Shown one piece after another: positions 33,403 through 41,982 of a stretch of DNA of 64,000 nt. Under the pieces are notes generated by a model. The model made no database searches and had not been told where the DNA came from. It was given only the letters and a program-made list of their open reading frames with translations. The DNA comes from Holdemania massiliensis (GTDB taxonomy: Bacteria; Bacillota_I; Bacilli_A; Erysipelotrichales; Erysipelotrichaceae), in contig NZ_JAKNTK010000001.1 of assembly GCF_022440805.1 (NCBI RefSeq), forward strand, positions 1,054,001 to 1,118,000. The letters are read 5' to 3'. How positions within the stretch are numbered: position 1 is the stretch's first letter; each line of letters starts with the position of its first letter. The translations under genes and the position numbers were made by a program.

Positions 33403-33795
33403 ATGAGCGATACATTTGACAATGGTCTTTATATTGATGGTATTTATTATCGTGTCCCGATCCTTTCCTGTAAACGCAATGCTGACTTTCTTTGGAAATA
33501 TGCTGATCGGACTGAAGATGGGGAGCATGCCGGTGAGCTGCTAGGAATTTATTTCAATTACACTTTATCCTTCGGCCAGATTGTGGATATGTACGAATAC
33601 AACAGACTGTATCAGAAACTAACAGAAAAGCGGGAATACCACACCGTGGTGATGCCTGGAGCTTCAGGGTCCATGTTTACATACCAAGCCTACTTTTCTA
33701 AAGTTTCAGATGAAGTGAAGAAAAGCAAAGCAGGAAAGAATATCTTTATGAAATTGAAAGTGGAATTTGTCAGCAAGTTCCCGACGATCTCATGA
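33403..33795 (+). CDS. Tail protein in the distal-tail position
   Basis: The 130-residue product (LYIDGIYYRVPILSCKRNADFLWKYADRTEDG) follows the tape measure. Its position fits a distal-tail (Dit-like) or tail-completion protein, though it is shorter than usual Dit proteins. Confidence 0.65.
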   Translation: MSDTFDNGLYIDGIYYRVPILSCKRNADFLWKYADRTEDGEHAGELLGIYFNYTLSFGQIVDMYEYNRLYQKLTEKREYHTVVMPGASGSMFTYQAYFSKVSDEVKKSKAGKNIFMKLKVEFVSKFPTIS

Positions 33796-35543
33796 GCAGG
33801 CGGACATCAACACGGGCGGTCATCAATCTGTTTGATACGACGGCCAAGCAGGATGGTGCTTATACTGTAAATGATATTCTTTCTTTTTGCGATATCCAAA
33901 GGTTGGATGAAGAGGATATTGAAACAGTCAAGTTCGGCACTTTGGAAGAGGGCGGATTCTTGCTTGATGGCAGTTGCCAGATCATGGATGAAACTGTGCA
34001 GGCAGAAGATTTTGGATATTGGTCTGCGATGATGTCAGATGAAAATGGTGTTTTTAACATAACTCCTAAGATTGAGCGTCAATTTAGTGAGAATCATTCT
34101 GCCGCGGGTTTAACACTGAACTTTGATAGACAATATCCTTTGCCAAAGCAGGTGTGTGTTACATTCAAAAATAGTGTCGGGGAACTGCTTGGATTAGAAG
34201 TGTTTAATGTAGATCGATACTCCTATTTCTGCAATTTAAAAGTGGACGAGTTCCGTTACATGAGCCTGGAATTTTTGCAGACAGAGAGTTATCAATACGC
34301 TAGGCTGAACGGGATTGATTATGGCCGGAAGTTGGAATACTCCCAAGATGCGGAAAAGAATTTGTCCAAAGCAACTTTGCTTGAAGAATTGAACATAACG
34401 TCGTCAGAGGTCAGTGTGAACACGTCTTCTGTGACGGTTATTGATCCGGATGAAACGTTCAATATCGACAATCCTCAGGGCTACTACACATTGCTGCAGC
34501 AACGCCAGAAGCTAGAGTTATTTGAAACGATCAACGGGACTGAATATCAAATGGCCACCCATTACATCAAAACATGGGAGACGACCTCAGGGGTAATTTC
34601 CACTTTCTCCTGCCAGGACATTCTTGGCGTGATGGATGGTACTACCTTTAAAGGTGGCGTTTATGAGGCTGTTCCCGCGGGTGAGATTATAGATGAGATC
34701 ATGGCTTCGTTTGGTTGGACGGATTATTATGTAGATCCTGAGATCGCAGAAATGACTCTGCAAGGCATCATCAAGCCATGCAGTCATCGAGCAGCGCTGC
34801 AGCAGGTGTTATTTGTGTGCTGCGGGGTTATTGATACTTCGCGGATTACCGGCATTAACATGTACCGAGCTTCCCACACTACACAAACGATCATCCTCGC
34901 GGATCGGAAGTTTATGTCACCGGCTCACAGTATCAAGCAGATGGATCTGGTTACGGATGTGGAGGTAACAGCGCATAAATACATTAAAAGCTCTGAACTC
35001 AAGGAAGCCTATAAGGCTACTTTAGACCCTGGTATTTATGAGGTGGCGTTGAAGTCACCTTTTACCGATTACACTGCAATAAACTGCACGATCCTTGAAT
35101 CGGATTATTTCCGACTTAAGCTGCAGGTCAATGCGGCCGCCGAGGTTAAAGTCCAGGGTTATCCGTATGAGGATAGCTCCACAGTCTATCGCAAATCAAT
35201 GAACGAACTGCCAGCGGGCGCTTTCAGAAATACAAAGCAAGTCACCGATGCTACATTGGTGTCAGCTTCCAATGCAATTCAGGTTGCTGAGCATCTTTAT
35301 GAGTATTATCAATACCGCCTCAGCCATGAGATGAAAATTATTTGTGAGGACGAGAAAGTGGGTAATTTTGCTGCTGTAAAAACAAAGCAAAATATGGTTG
35401 CAGTTGTCCTTGGATCGATGTCGCTGGATTTGACCGGCGGCTTTTTAGCATCATGTAAAGGAATTGGTTATGCACTTAAAATTGGTGATTACGATTACGC
35501 AGGCAATGAACTCAAAGCTGGCGATGAGATTGGAGTGATGTAA
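33792..35543 (+). CDS. Tail-associated baseplate hub protein
   Basis: The 583-residue product overlaps the previous stop (ATGA). Central FSCQDILGVMDGTTFKGGVYEAVPAGEIIDEIM and IIKPCSHRAALQQVLFVCCGVI resemble hub proteins of the gpD/Tal type that cap the tail tube. No lytic domain is apparent. Confidence 0.72.
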   Translation: MSRRTSTRAVINLFDTTAKQDGAYTVNDILSFCDIQRLDEEDIETVKFGTLEEGGFLLDGSCQIMDETVQAEDFGYWSAMMSDENGVFNITPKIERQFSENHSAAGLTLNFDRQYPLPKQVCVTFKNSVGELLGLEVFNVDRYSYFCNLKVDEFRYMSLEFLQTESYQYARLNGIDYGRKLEYSQDAEKNLSKATLLEELNITSSEVSVNTSSVTVIDPDETFNIDNPQGYYTLLQQRQKLELFETINGTEYQMATHYIKTWETTSGVISTFSCQDILGVMDGTTFKGGVYEAVPAGEIIDEIMASFGWTDYYVDPEIAEMTLQGIIKPCSHRAALQQVLFVCCGVIDTSRITGINMYRASHTTQTIILADRKFMSPAHSIKQMDLVTDVEVTAHKYIKSSELKEAYKATLDPGIYEVALKSPFTDYTAINCTILESDYFRLKLQVNAAAEVKVQGYPYEDSSTVYRKSMNELPAGAFRNTKQVTDATLVSASNAIQVAEHLYEYYQYRLSHEMKIICEDEKVGNFAAVKTKQNMVAVVLGSMSLDLTGGFLASCKGIGYALKIGDYDYAGNELKAGDEIGVM

Positions 35544-35938
35544 TGGCTTGGATTAATCCTGTTTTTGACAGAACGGAAACAGATGTACGGGATAAAACAT
35601 CAAAGGGATTTTTAAAGTACGATGATCTGAATCGCATCGAACAGAATTTATCCCACTTAGCAGCAAAACTTGAGGTGAACTATACAGCGAAGGATTGGAG
35701 CAGCCGGCCTTTGATTTTTAAAGGAGACCTTATAAAAATATTGGATGGGCTGTCTACAATAAGAAACCACTGGCCAATACCCAATCTACCTGAAAATCCT
35801 CAATATCCGATTAACACCTATGAGAAAGTAAATCAGATCGAAAAAATTGAAAACTTGATCGGCAATAACATTACAGCCTCGAACGAATCGCAAATGCGCT
35901 GCGGAGAAATGTTTGCCGGAGAAAGCGGGGTGATCTAA
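35543..35938 (+). CDS. Hypothetical tail protein
   Basis: The 131-residue product opens MAWINPVFDRTETDVRDKTSKGFLKYDDLNRIE, a pattern often seen in fibre-proximal proteins of Firmicutes phages. Its start overlaps the previous stop by one base (TAATGG). Function unassigned. Confidence 0.68.
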   Translation: MAWINPVFDRTETDVRDKTSKGFLKYDDLNRIEQNLSHLAAKLEVNYTAKDWSSRPLIFKGDLIKILDGLSTIRNHWPIPNLPENPQYPINTYEKVNQIEKIENLIGNNITASNESQMRCGEMFAGESGVI

Positions 35939-36459
35939 TGAGCTATGTAAAAAAGACTTGGAAAAACAGACAATCGGAATATCCGACACGAAGAAAGCTC
36001 GTCGCAACAGGGACAGCAAATGAATATGACGTTGTGCGAGCTGAGGGGGCAGTATCCCAGGAAGGCGATCCTTTTAGTGCGACAACGATGAATGATCTGG
36101 AAAGCCGCGTTGCGGAAGGATTTAGCTACAGTACAATGGACAAAAGCACGGAGATCATCGTCCCCTCAACTGCAACATGGACGCAGTTGACAGCTGATAA
36201 TATCAGTACCTTGGATCCTCAGTACAAAGCGGGACCAGATCCTAGCCTCAAGTATCCTTGGTACACGGACATATCTTTTAGCTGTGCAGAGGATGACATC
36301 ATAGAGCCGTACTGGGATGCAGATACCGCTGAGCTTGGCTGCCTTGGACTCTGTGTTAAGGTCACAGCAAACAAGTTGCGGATCTATTGCAATGCTAATA
36401 TGACAGGTACCCAGCTGCGGGCATATCAATATGTCCGGCGTAAGAGGAATGCAGCATGA
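35938..36459 (+). CDS. Tail fibre-region protein with duplicated C-terminal module
   Basis: The 173-residue product has an N-terminal part shared in style with the previous protein (KNRQSEYPTRRKLVATG) and a C-terminal about 95-residue module (ATWTQLTADNISTLDPQYK, YPWYTDISF, DDIIEPYWDAD, KVTANKLRIYCNAN). The same module closes the fibre protein at 37564-38817. It probably mediates an oligomer contact or host surface binding; unassigned otherwise. Confidence 0.7.
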   Translation: MSYVKKTWKNRQSEYPTRRKLVATGTANEYDVVRAEGAVSQEGDPFSATTMNDLESRVAEGFSYSTMDKSTEIIVPSTATWTQLTADNISTLDPQYKAGPDPSLKYPWYTDISFSCAEDDIIEPYWDADTAELGCLGLCVKVTANKLRIYCNANMTGTQLRAYQYVRRKRNAA

Positions 36460-36761
36460 GGCAGGGCAATACTTATTCCCTGGCCATTGAGTTACAGGAT
36501 GAGGCTGGATTTGCAATAGATATCGACCTAGTTGACAGAGTTGAATTTGTTTTTGGTCCAGTGAGAAAAACGTACCCCGAAGACGCTAAATTTGATCGCG
36601 ATCTTGGTCAATTTATTGTTGCGCTGACGCAGCTGGATACTTTTAAACTTGATCATGTGGTTGCCTGTCAGGCCAGAATCAAGTTTAAAGATGAGTCGGT
36701 TACTGGGACAGCAATTACTCGTGAGGCTGTCTATGAATCAATTTCAAAGGAGGTGCTGTGA
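36456..36761 (+). CDS. Hypothetical tail/baseplate protein
   Basis: The 101-residue beta-rich product (NTYSLAIELQDEAGFAIDIDLVDRVEFVFG) overlaps the previous stop. This resembles small BppU-like N-terminal domains that attach fibres to the baseplate; assignment tentative. Confidence 0.62.
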   Translation: MRQGNTYSLAIELQDEAGFAIDIDLVDRVEFVFGPVRKTYPEDAKFDRDLGQFIVALTQLDTFKLDHVVACQARIKFKDESVTGTAITREAVYESISKEVL

Positions 36762-36973
36762 TGGCTAGAATGGCTATCAAAAAACAGGAGAAAGTGATCG
36801 TTATGAAAATGGATCCTTACAGCGGCGGTGGAATAGGAACAAAAGATTATGAGACGCTTTACAATAAACCGTGTATCTCCGGCGTCGAACTTGCCGGAGA
36901 TAAAAATTTTGAAGAGCTAGGGATGGAACGAATGACAAATACAGATATTTTTAATCTGATTGGAGGGAAATAA
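36761..36973 (+). CDS. Small hypothetical tail protein
   Basis: The 70-residue product starts at the ATG at 36761, 7 nt after AAGGAGG. It has a Gly-rich middle (DPYSGGGIGTKDYETLYNKP) and ends SGVELAG..TDIFNLIGGK. Short proteins with a YETLYNKP-like stretch occur as fibre-attachment pieces in Firmicutes phages. Confidence 0.62.
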   Translation: MARMAIKKQEKVIVMKMDPYSGGGIGTKDYETLYNKPCISGVELAGDKNFEELGMERMTNTDIFNLIGGK

Positions 36974-37546
36974 ATGCCTAAGTATATTGATGAAAATGGT
37001 CTGCTTTATTATGACAGTCTCGTAAAAGGAAAGATCAATAACGCGGTCGCCAATAAAGTGGACAAAGAGTCTGGCAAATCTTTATCATCGAACGATTACA
37101 CGGATGAGGATAAAACAAAGCTTGGCGGGATTGCAGCTGGAGCTCAAGTTAATAAGATCGAATCGATCAAAGTTAATGGCGTTGTACAAGAAATCAAAAC
37201 TAAAGAGATCAACATTACTGTGCCAACGGATAACGCGGACCTTTCTAACGGTGCCGGATATCAAAAGGCCGCTGAGGTACAAGCGGCGATCAACCAGGCC
37301 CTGAGTGGGATCACCGGGATTGACTTTCAAATCGTGTCCGCGCTGCCAGCGACAGGCGTCAAGGGTACGATCTATTTGATGGCACACAGTCACGGAACAG
37401 GGGATAGCTATGATGAGTATATCTGGCTGCCGACATCCAGCAAATTTGAAAAAATCGGCAACACGGATATTGACCTGTCGGGATATCTCAAAAAGACAGA
37501 TATGGTTGCAATCACTAATGCTGAAATTGACACGATCACCGCTTAG
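36974..37546 (+). CDS. Tail fibre N-terminal protein
   Basis: The 190-residue product opens MPKYIDENGLLYYDSLVKGKI and contains KLGGIAAGAQVNKIESIKVNG, both common in siphophage tail fibres, then a Ser/Gly region DYQIVSALPATGVKGTIYLM-like. The first about 30 residues resemble the start of the next fibre protein (YLDKTGLIYLWGKIK), so both may use the same attachment motif. Confidence 0.75.
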   Translation: MPKYIDENGLLYYDSLVKGKINNAVANKVDKESGKSLSSNDYTDEDKTKLGGIAAGAQVNKIESIKVNGVVQEIKTKEINITVPTDNADLSNGAGYQKAAEVQAAINQALSGITGIDFQIVSALPATGVKGTIYLMAHSHGTGDSYDEYIWLPTSSKFEKIGNTDIDLSGYLKKTDMVAITNAEIDTITA

Positions 37547-37558
37547 CAAGGCGGTGAT
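37535..37558 (+). repeat. Hairpin at fibre gene junction overlapping the next ribosome binding site
   Basis: ATCACCGC (37535-37542) and GCGGTGAT (37551-37558) form a perfect 8-bp stem followed by TTTAC and the GTG start at 37564. It may lower translation of the large fibre gene or act as a weak terminator. Confidence 0.55.
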
Positions 37559-37563
37559 TTTAC

Positions 37564-38817
37564 GTGGCAAATAACTATTTAGATAAGACTGGATTGATTT
37601 ATCTTTGGGGGAAAATTAAAGCAGCTCTCGCAGTTAAGTCCAATACAGATCATACGCATAACTATGCTGGCAGCAGTTCTGCGGGTGGAGCTGCCAACTC
37701 GGCGGTTAAGCTGCAGACGGCTCGCACGATCGATGGGGTTGACTTTAATGGTACATCAGCGATCATGCATTACGGTACGTGCGGTACCGCAGCGGCAACA
37801 GCAGCTAAGGTGGTAGCCTGCACGGGATTTAAGCTAGTCACTGGTGCGCGGATCATCGTCAAGTTTACGATAACCAATACCGCATCCAATCCATCGCTCG
37901 ATGTCAATAGCAGTGGTGCAAAAGCAATCCAATACCGCGGATCTGCGATCAGCGCTGGCTATCTTGCGGCGAATCGCACCTTGGAATTTGTTTATGATGG
38001 CTCTGCTTATCAATTGGTAGGAGATCTGGACACCAATACAGTGTACACTCACCCATCAACCGCGGGCAATAAACACATTCCTGCAGGCGGCTCATCCGGG
38101 CAGATACTGCGATGGTCCGCAGATGGTACTGCTATCTGGGGTGCTGATAACAACACAACGTATACTGCGTTTAAAGCAGCGTCTGCCTCAGTCGCAGGTG
38201 GATCCGGACTTGTGCCTGCACCAGCGGCAGGTAAACAGGCTAGCTTTTTACGAGGCGACGGACAATGGATAGTGCCAACCAATACGACTTACGCTGTAAT
38301 GACAGGTGCGACAGCATCGGCGGCTGGTAAGGCAGGGTTAGTGCCAGCTCCTGCGGCGTCAAAACAGACCAGCTTTTTGCGGGGAGATGGGTCTTGGGTA
38401 GTGCCTCCAGACACTAACACTTGGCGTGGTATCGTTAATAACTTGACCAGCGACAGCACGACAGACTCGCTAGCTGCAGCACAGGGCAAGGAGCTTAAGC
38501 GACTTGTGGATAATGCAGGTGCCAAACTCATTGATGGCTTTACCATTGCGGCAACCGCAACATGGACACAGCTGACTACAGCCAATATAGCCAGTCTGGA
38601 TCCAGATTACCAAGCGGTGGATCCTGGATTGAGTTACCCGTGGTATACCGACGTGACTTACACCTGCGGTGCGGATGACATCATTGAGCCGATGTGGCCG
38701 GCAAATACAGAGGGCATTGGGCCGTATATCAAAGTCACAGCCAACAAGCTGCGGATCTATGCGGATTCAAATAAAAACGGAACTGCCTTAACGGCGTTCC
38801 GATGCAAGAAAGGATGA
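37564..38817 (+). CDS. Tail fibre protein with RGDG repeats
   Basis: The 417-residue product starts at GTG behind GGCGGTGAT. Residues 1-20 resemble the previous fibre start. Residues 210-290 hold two repeats of the type GLVPAPAAGKQASFLRGDGQW, a known tail-fibre shaft repeat. The last about 95 residues copy the C-terminal module of 35938-36459 (ATWTQLTTANIASLDPDY). It is the main candidate receptor-binding fibre shaft. Confidence 0.82.
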   Translation: MANNYLDKTGLIYLWGKIKAALAVKSNTDHTHNYAGSSSAGGAANSAVKLQTARTIDGVDFNGTSAIMHYGTCGTAAATAAKVVACTGFKLVTGARIIVKFTITNTASNPSLDVNSSGAKAIQYRGSAISAGYLAANRTLEFVYDGSAYQLVGDLDTNTVYTHPSTAGNKHIPAGGSSGQILRWSADGTAIWGADNNTTYTAFKAASASVAGGSGLVPAPAAGKQASFLRGDGQWIVPTNTTYAVMTGATASAAGKAGLVPAPAASKQTSFLRGDGSWVVPPDTNTWRGIVNNLTSDSTTDSLAAAQGKELKRLVDNAGAKLIDGFTIAATATWTQLTTANIASLDPDYQAVDPGLSYPWYTDVTYTCGADDIIEPMWPANTEGIGPYIKVTANKLRIYADSNKNGTALTAFRCKKG

Positions 38818-38822
38818 GGAAA

Positions 38823-39242
38823 ATGGGATTTAGTAGAAATATATTACCAATTGGTGGGAAAAATCCTTTAAAAACAGAACCAATTGATTGCGCGGTTACA
38901 GGTAACAATACTAACAAAATCACAGTAAGTTATCCGGCAGGATATTATCAGTTCAAAGTGTCTTTTGGATATACTCAATATGACCGATCTAATGAATCGT
39001 TTTACTACAGAGATAGTAACGGAGTAGATCATTCTATGTTTTGGATGGCCGCAGGAGACACAGGAGAAAGTCCATCGTTTAGCTTAGCCGATTTTGTTAT
39101 TGACTTAACGCTATGGGAAACACCTGAAGCAATTAAAAAGAAAACATCATTTACACTTATTTGCAAACCAAATAATCGTAATCCTCATTTTTATTCCTTC
39201 AAAGCTGTAGGACTCAGAAGAGTCGGGGGGGGGGGGGCTTAA
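38823..39242 (+). CDS. Tail-tip paralogue A, ends in a 13-G tract
   Basis: The 139-residue product starts MGFSRNILPIGGKNP at 38823, behind GATGAGG. It is one of four tandem paralogues sharing an N-terminal motif (M-x-F-S-R/K-N-I-L). The body is beta-rich and likely a small adhesin or chaperone domain. Its last codons are GTC, four GGG and GCT, then TAA; the 13-G run makes the C-terminus slippage-prone. With 12 or 15 G the frame passes through the stop and joins the next gene in frame at 39304; with 14 G it ends in a TAA overlapping that ATG. Confidence 0.78.
   Translation: MGFSRNILPIGGKNPLKTEPIDCAVTGNNTNKITVSYPAGYYQFKVSFGYTQYDRSNESFYYRDSNGVDHSMFWMAAGDTGESPSFSLADFVIDLTLWETPEAIKKKTSFTLICKPNNRNPHFYSFKAVGLRRVGGGGA
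39225..39237 (+). repeat. Poly-G tract (13 G), candidate phase-variation site
   Basis: Thirteen consecutive G residues at the 3' end of paralogue A. Long homopolymers like this are known slipped-strand mutation sites in bacterial surface genes. Confidence 0.8.
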
Positions 39243-39303
39243 AACCCCTTTATTTAAAGGCGTTTCAACACTTTTCCAAACTCTCGAAAAGAGGTGGAAT
39301 CTA

Positions 39304-39711
39304 ATGGGATTCTGCCGAAATATTTTGCCAGTGGGAAGCAAGTCTCCGTTTCCGGGATATGAATTAAAAACAGGCGCTTTATTCAATGGTGGCTTTCAGA
39401 CTTTTACATGGGATAAGAGTAAGTATATACCGTTGATTATTCACATTAATTGTTCAGGTGGTGGTAACTATTACACAGCTAGACGCGCTTACTTTAACCT
39501 TAATAACATATCTAAGACGATACTTTATTTAGAGGATATTGATCCAGGTTCATGCAAAGGCTCGACAGAATCTGACATTTGTACATTAACGTTTGCTAAT
39601 TTTGAAAAAATGAAAGACATAAATACATGTTCCTTTTCTCAATCAGGTGGGGGTAGCGGATTCAGCTTGACTGCTACATGTACTATGTGGCTTGAAAAGG
39701 TGGGAGCTTGA
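39304..39711 (+). CDS. Tail-tip paralogue B
   Basis: The 135-residue product starts MGFCRNILPVGSKSPF behind AAGAGGTGG. Same N-terminal motif as its neighbours, beta-rich body, and C-terminus WLEKVGA in place of the Gly run. The corresponding DNA is GTGGGAGCTTGA, showing that the poly-G tracts of A and C have expanded at a homologous site. Confidence 0.75.
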   Translation: MGFCRNILPVGSKSPFPGYELKTGALFNGGFQTFTWDKSKYIPLIIHINCSGGGNYYTARRAYFNLNNISKTILYLEDIDPGSCKGSTESDICTLTFANFEKMKDINTCSFSQSGGGSGFSLTATCTMWLEKVGA

Positions 39712-39712
39712 T

Positions 39713-40084
39713 ATGAATTTTAGCAAAAACATTTTAACTAACTCAAATCAAGCGAGAACTATTTGGAAGAATCCAGCGCCCAATAGTAACTATGGAGCGC
39801 AGACCATCTCTTACGATTTTAGTCACACCGACTTTCAAAAATCGGAAGTTATATTGAAATTTAAGAAATCGGTCAAAGATACGGCAACGTATGAAATAAG
39901 ACTTAACGAAGGTTTTAATGAAGTATGTGTAGGCAGCTCATCGTACTTTTTCTGGCGTAAATACACTTTGTCCAAAACCGGTCTTGTTGTAGATACAGGG
40001 GGATATACAAGCACGTATCCGGAGATTAAATCTGACAATTCTTGTGCTATCCCTGTTGAGTTAAAAATTCGGGGGGGGGGGTAA
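39713..40084 (+). CDS. Tail-tip paralogue C, ends in an 11-G tract
   Basis: The 123-residue product starts MNFSKNILTNSNQ at 39713, just after the stop of B. The end reads CGG, three GGG and TAA. With 12 G the frame would run about 25 codons further and stop just inside the next gene; with 10 or 13 G it would stop at a TAA overlapping the next ATG. Read-through residues PLFKGF resemble those of paralogue A, so the linker itself is conserved. Confidence 0.74.
   Translation: MNFSKNILTNSNQARTIWKNPAPNSNYGAQTISYDFSHTDFQKSEVILKFKKSVKDTATYEIRLNEGFNEVCVGSSSYFFWRKYTLSKTGLVVDTGGYTSTYPEIKSDNSCAIPVELKIRGGG
40071..40081 (+). repeat. Poly-G tract (11 G), candidate phase-variation site
   Basis: Eleven consecutive G residues directly before the TAA of paralogue C. 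Confidence 0.78.
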
Positions 40085-40147
40085 GAAATCTCCTTTATTT
40101 AAGGGCTTTTTCTTGCCTCAAAACCACTTTGAAAAGAGGTGCGGATA

Positions 40148-40531
40148 ATGCCTAACTTTAGCCGTAATATCCTTAACGCTGGCGGTAAGTGCAAAGTAAA
40201 CGTCAAATCTGTTGTTGCAAGCGCAAATACACAGCAAAGATCATCCATTATGGACTTGGGCGAACCAAAAAATATTTTGGCAATCGTGAATATTTACGAA
40301 TGGTATTGGGGATCTGGCGGAGCATATGGAACGTGCAACATCAGAACGGAAGTATCTAATGATCAAACAAACTGGATCAATGTATTTGGAACCGCATCCT
40401 ATCAGCATAGAGATGGTACGTATCAGCAAACTACAAAAGTAAATATCGGTAAATACCGATATGTAAGGGTCACAGGATGGAGTGATCGTGAAGCCTACCG
40501 CTCGGAGGCGGTCGCGATTTATGAAGAGTAG
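40148..40531 (+). CDS. Tail-tip paralogue D
   Basis: The 127-residue product starts MPNFSRNILNAGGKCKV behind GAGGTG. Its body (NILAIVNIYEWYWGSGGAYGTCNIRTEVSNDQTNWINVF) resembles a galactose-binding or discoidin-like beta-sandwich, consistent with carbohydrate binding. There is no G tract; it ends IYEE. Confidence 0.74.
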   Translation: MPNFSRNILNAGGKCKVNVKSVVASANTQQRSSIMDLGEPKNILAIVNIYEWYWGSGGAYGTCNIRTEVSNDQTNWINVFGTASYQHRDGTYQQTTKVNIGKYRYVRVTGWSDREAYRSEAVAIYEE

Positions 40532-40545
40532 TTAGGAGGGATAAC

Positions 40546-41970
40546 ATGGACTACACATCACCTGCTGACCTCTGCCGGTGGGCGGAGCAGCAGCTCAGTC
40601 GTAAGACCATCTACAAGCTCGGCGGGATCGGGCGATATGACTCATCCAGTCGCCGGGTGTTTGATTGTGTGGGGCTGATCAAGTGCTTTTTATGGCATGA
40701 CTACGGCCCAGGCAACACGAGCTACTATGGTAAAACAGCACCGGATATCAACGCAGATCAGATGTACTCCAAGGCAACGGTCAAGGGTCCGATCAGTACG
40801 ATCCCGGAGATCCCAGGTCTGCTTGTTTGGCAGCCTGGGCACATTGGGATCTACATCGGCAACGGCCAGGTCATCGAGGCCACAGCTAAGCGATGGGGAT
40901 CCATCGGCGGTTGCGTTGTCAAGTCACAATTTATCAACAAGTCTGCGGCAATGTACCGCGGAACATGGACACACTGGCTCAGGTGTCCTTTTTTAATGTA
41001 TCCAGAGGAGGGATCTAAAATGTATTTAAAACCAGGATATCAAAGCCTTGCCTGGCAAGGTCAGACGATCCATGTTTACAAGCGCAGGGATGATCAGGAT
41101 ATTGGTCTGCTGCAACTACCAGGGCAAGTAACCAAAACGATTGATAAAATCGACGATGACCACATTCATTACTGCAAGGTTAACTGGCCGTTTTTTAACA
41201 ATCATCCTGATACTAAAGAGTATGGTATCACTTATGGACGTAATCAGGGGTTTACTCGGGATGATCGACCAGCTCAAAAAGAATACCACAGCTTAATTAT
41301 TACTAAAGATGGCCGATGGCTTAAGGGCGATTTTGAAAGCTGGGAATATCCAAAAGATGAGATCAAACTCGGCACTATGTATGCAGTTTGCTTACTGCAT
41401 GAAGGGAAAGACGAAACGGACATTTCATCTGCCTGTGGAAACGTAAAATACACCGTTACGAATACTCAAACCATTCTAATGGGCAACAAAGATGAGGTTG
41501 TTTTTGCAGTTGTATCGGGTAAGCTCAACGGGGTTGCTTGCCGGCAGTTTGCCAAAGCGTATGGGATGACTGAGTGCTATCTGGGGGATAGTGGAGGCAG
41601 CTCTCAAATGATTGTTGACGGTGCTAAAAAGGTGTATACAGGCAGACCTTTAACAGCGGCGCTGACGTTTTACAAAACAGAGCAGCCGGTTCCTGAACCA
41701 GAACCAACGCCTGATCCTGAGCCAGAACCTAAGCCTGAGGTTATTGAAACGATGGTCTTTGAATGCACCAAAGCGAGCACATCTAAAGGATATCCAATGC
41801 GTAAGACAGCGCCGTCTGGAGAAATTGCTAAATATCTTAAAGTTGGAGATCGGGTCAAAGTAGTGGATATCCAAAATAAAGGCAAAAACCAATATACGTC
41901 GGCCGCTGAACCGTGGTGTCAGACAGAGGATGGATTATGGTTTGCATTTGACAAAGGTTATTTTAAGTAG
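40546..41970 (+). CDS. Endolysin: NlpC/P60 peptidase + phosphodiester-glycosidase-like domain + SH3-like domain
   Basis: The 474-residue product should cleave peptidoglycan at lysis. Domain 1 (1-155) is NlpC/P60 with catalytic C41 in FDCVGL and H99 in GHIGIYIG. Domain 2 (159-378) resembles NAGPA phosphodiester glycosidases (GITYGRNQGF, SLIITKDGRWLKGDFE, then LGDSGGSSQMIVDG). A PEPEPTPDPEPEP linker (382-398) leads to a bacterial SH3-like wall-binding domain. A strong ribosome binding site (GAGGAGGG) sits before the in-frame ATG of M159, so a shorter product lacking the peptidase may also be made. It has no signal peptide and so depends on the holin. Confidence 0.88.
   Translation: MDYTSPADLCRWAEQQLSRKTIYKLGGIGRYDSSSRRVFDCVGLIKCFLWHDYGPGNTSYYGKTAPDINADQMYSKATVKGPISTIPEIPGLLVWQPGHIGIYIGNGQVIEATAKRWGSIGGCVVKSQFINKSAAMYRGTWTHWLRCPFLMYPEEGSKMYLKPGYQSLAWQGQTIHVYKRRDDQDIGLLQLPGQVTKTIDKIDDDHIHYCKVNWPFFNNHPDTKEYGITYGRNQGFTRDDRPAQKEYHSLIITKDGRWLKGDFESWEYPKDEIKLGTMYAVCLLHEGKDETDISSACGNVKYTVTNTQTILMGNKDEVVFAVVSGKLNGVACRQFAKAYGMTECYLGDSGGSSQMIVDGAKKVYTGRPLTAALTFYKTEQPVPEPEPTPDPEPEPKPEVIETMVFECTKASTSKGYPMRKTAPSGEIAKYLKVGDRVKVVDIQNKGKNQYTSAAEPWCQTEDGLWFAFDKGYFK
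41004..41022 (+). promoter_or_regulatory. Internal ribosome binding site and start inside the endolysin gene
   Basis: AGAGGAGGG followed by ATCTAAA and an in-frame ATG at 41020 at the exact boundary of domains 1 and 2. It is stronger than most start sites in the window. Confidence 0.6.
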
Positions 41971-41982
41971 GAGGAAACGAAC

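Noticed and set aside
38823..40531. Diversity-generating retroelement acting on the tail-tip genes
   Set aside because: No reverse transcriptase gene or template repeat was found in the window; the poly-G tracts explain the variability better.
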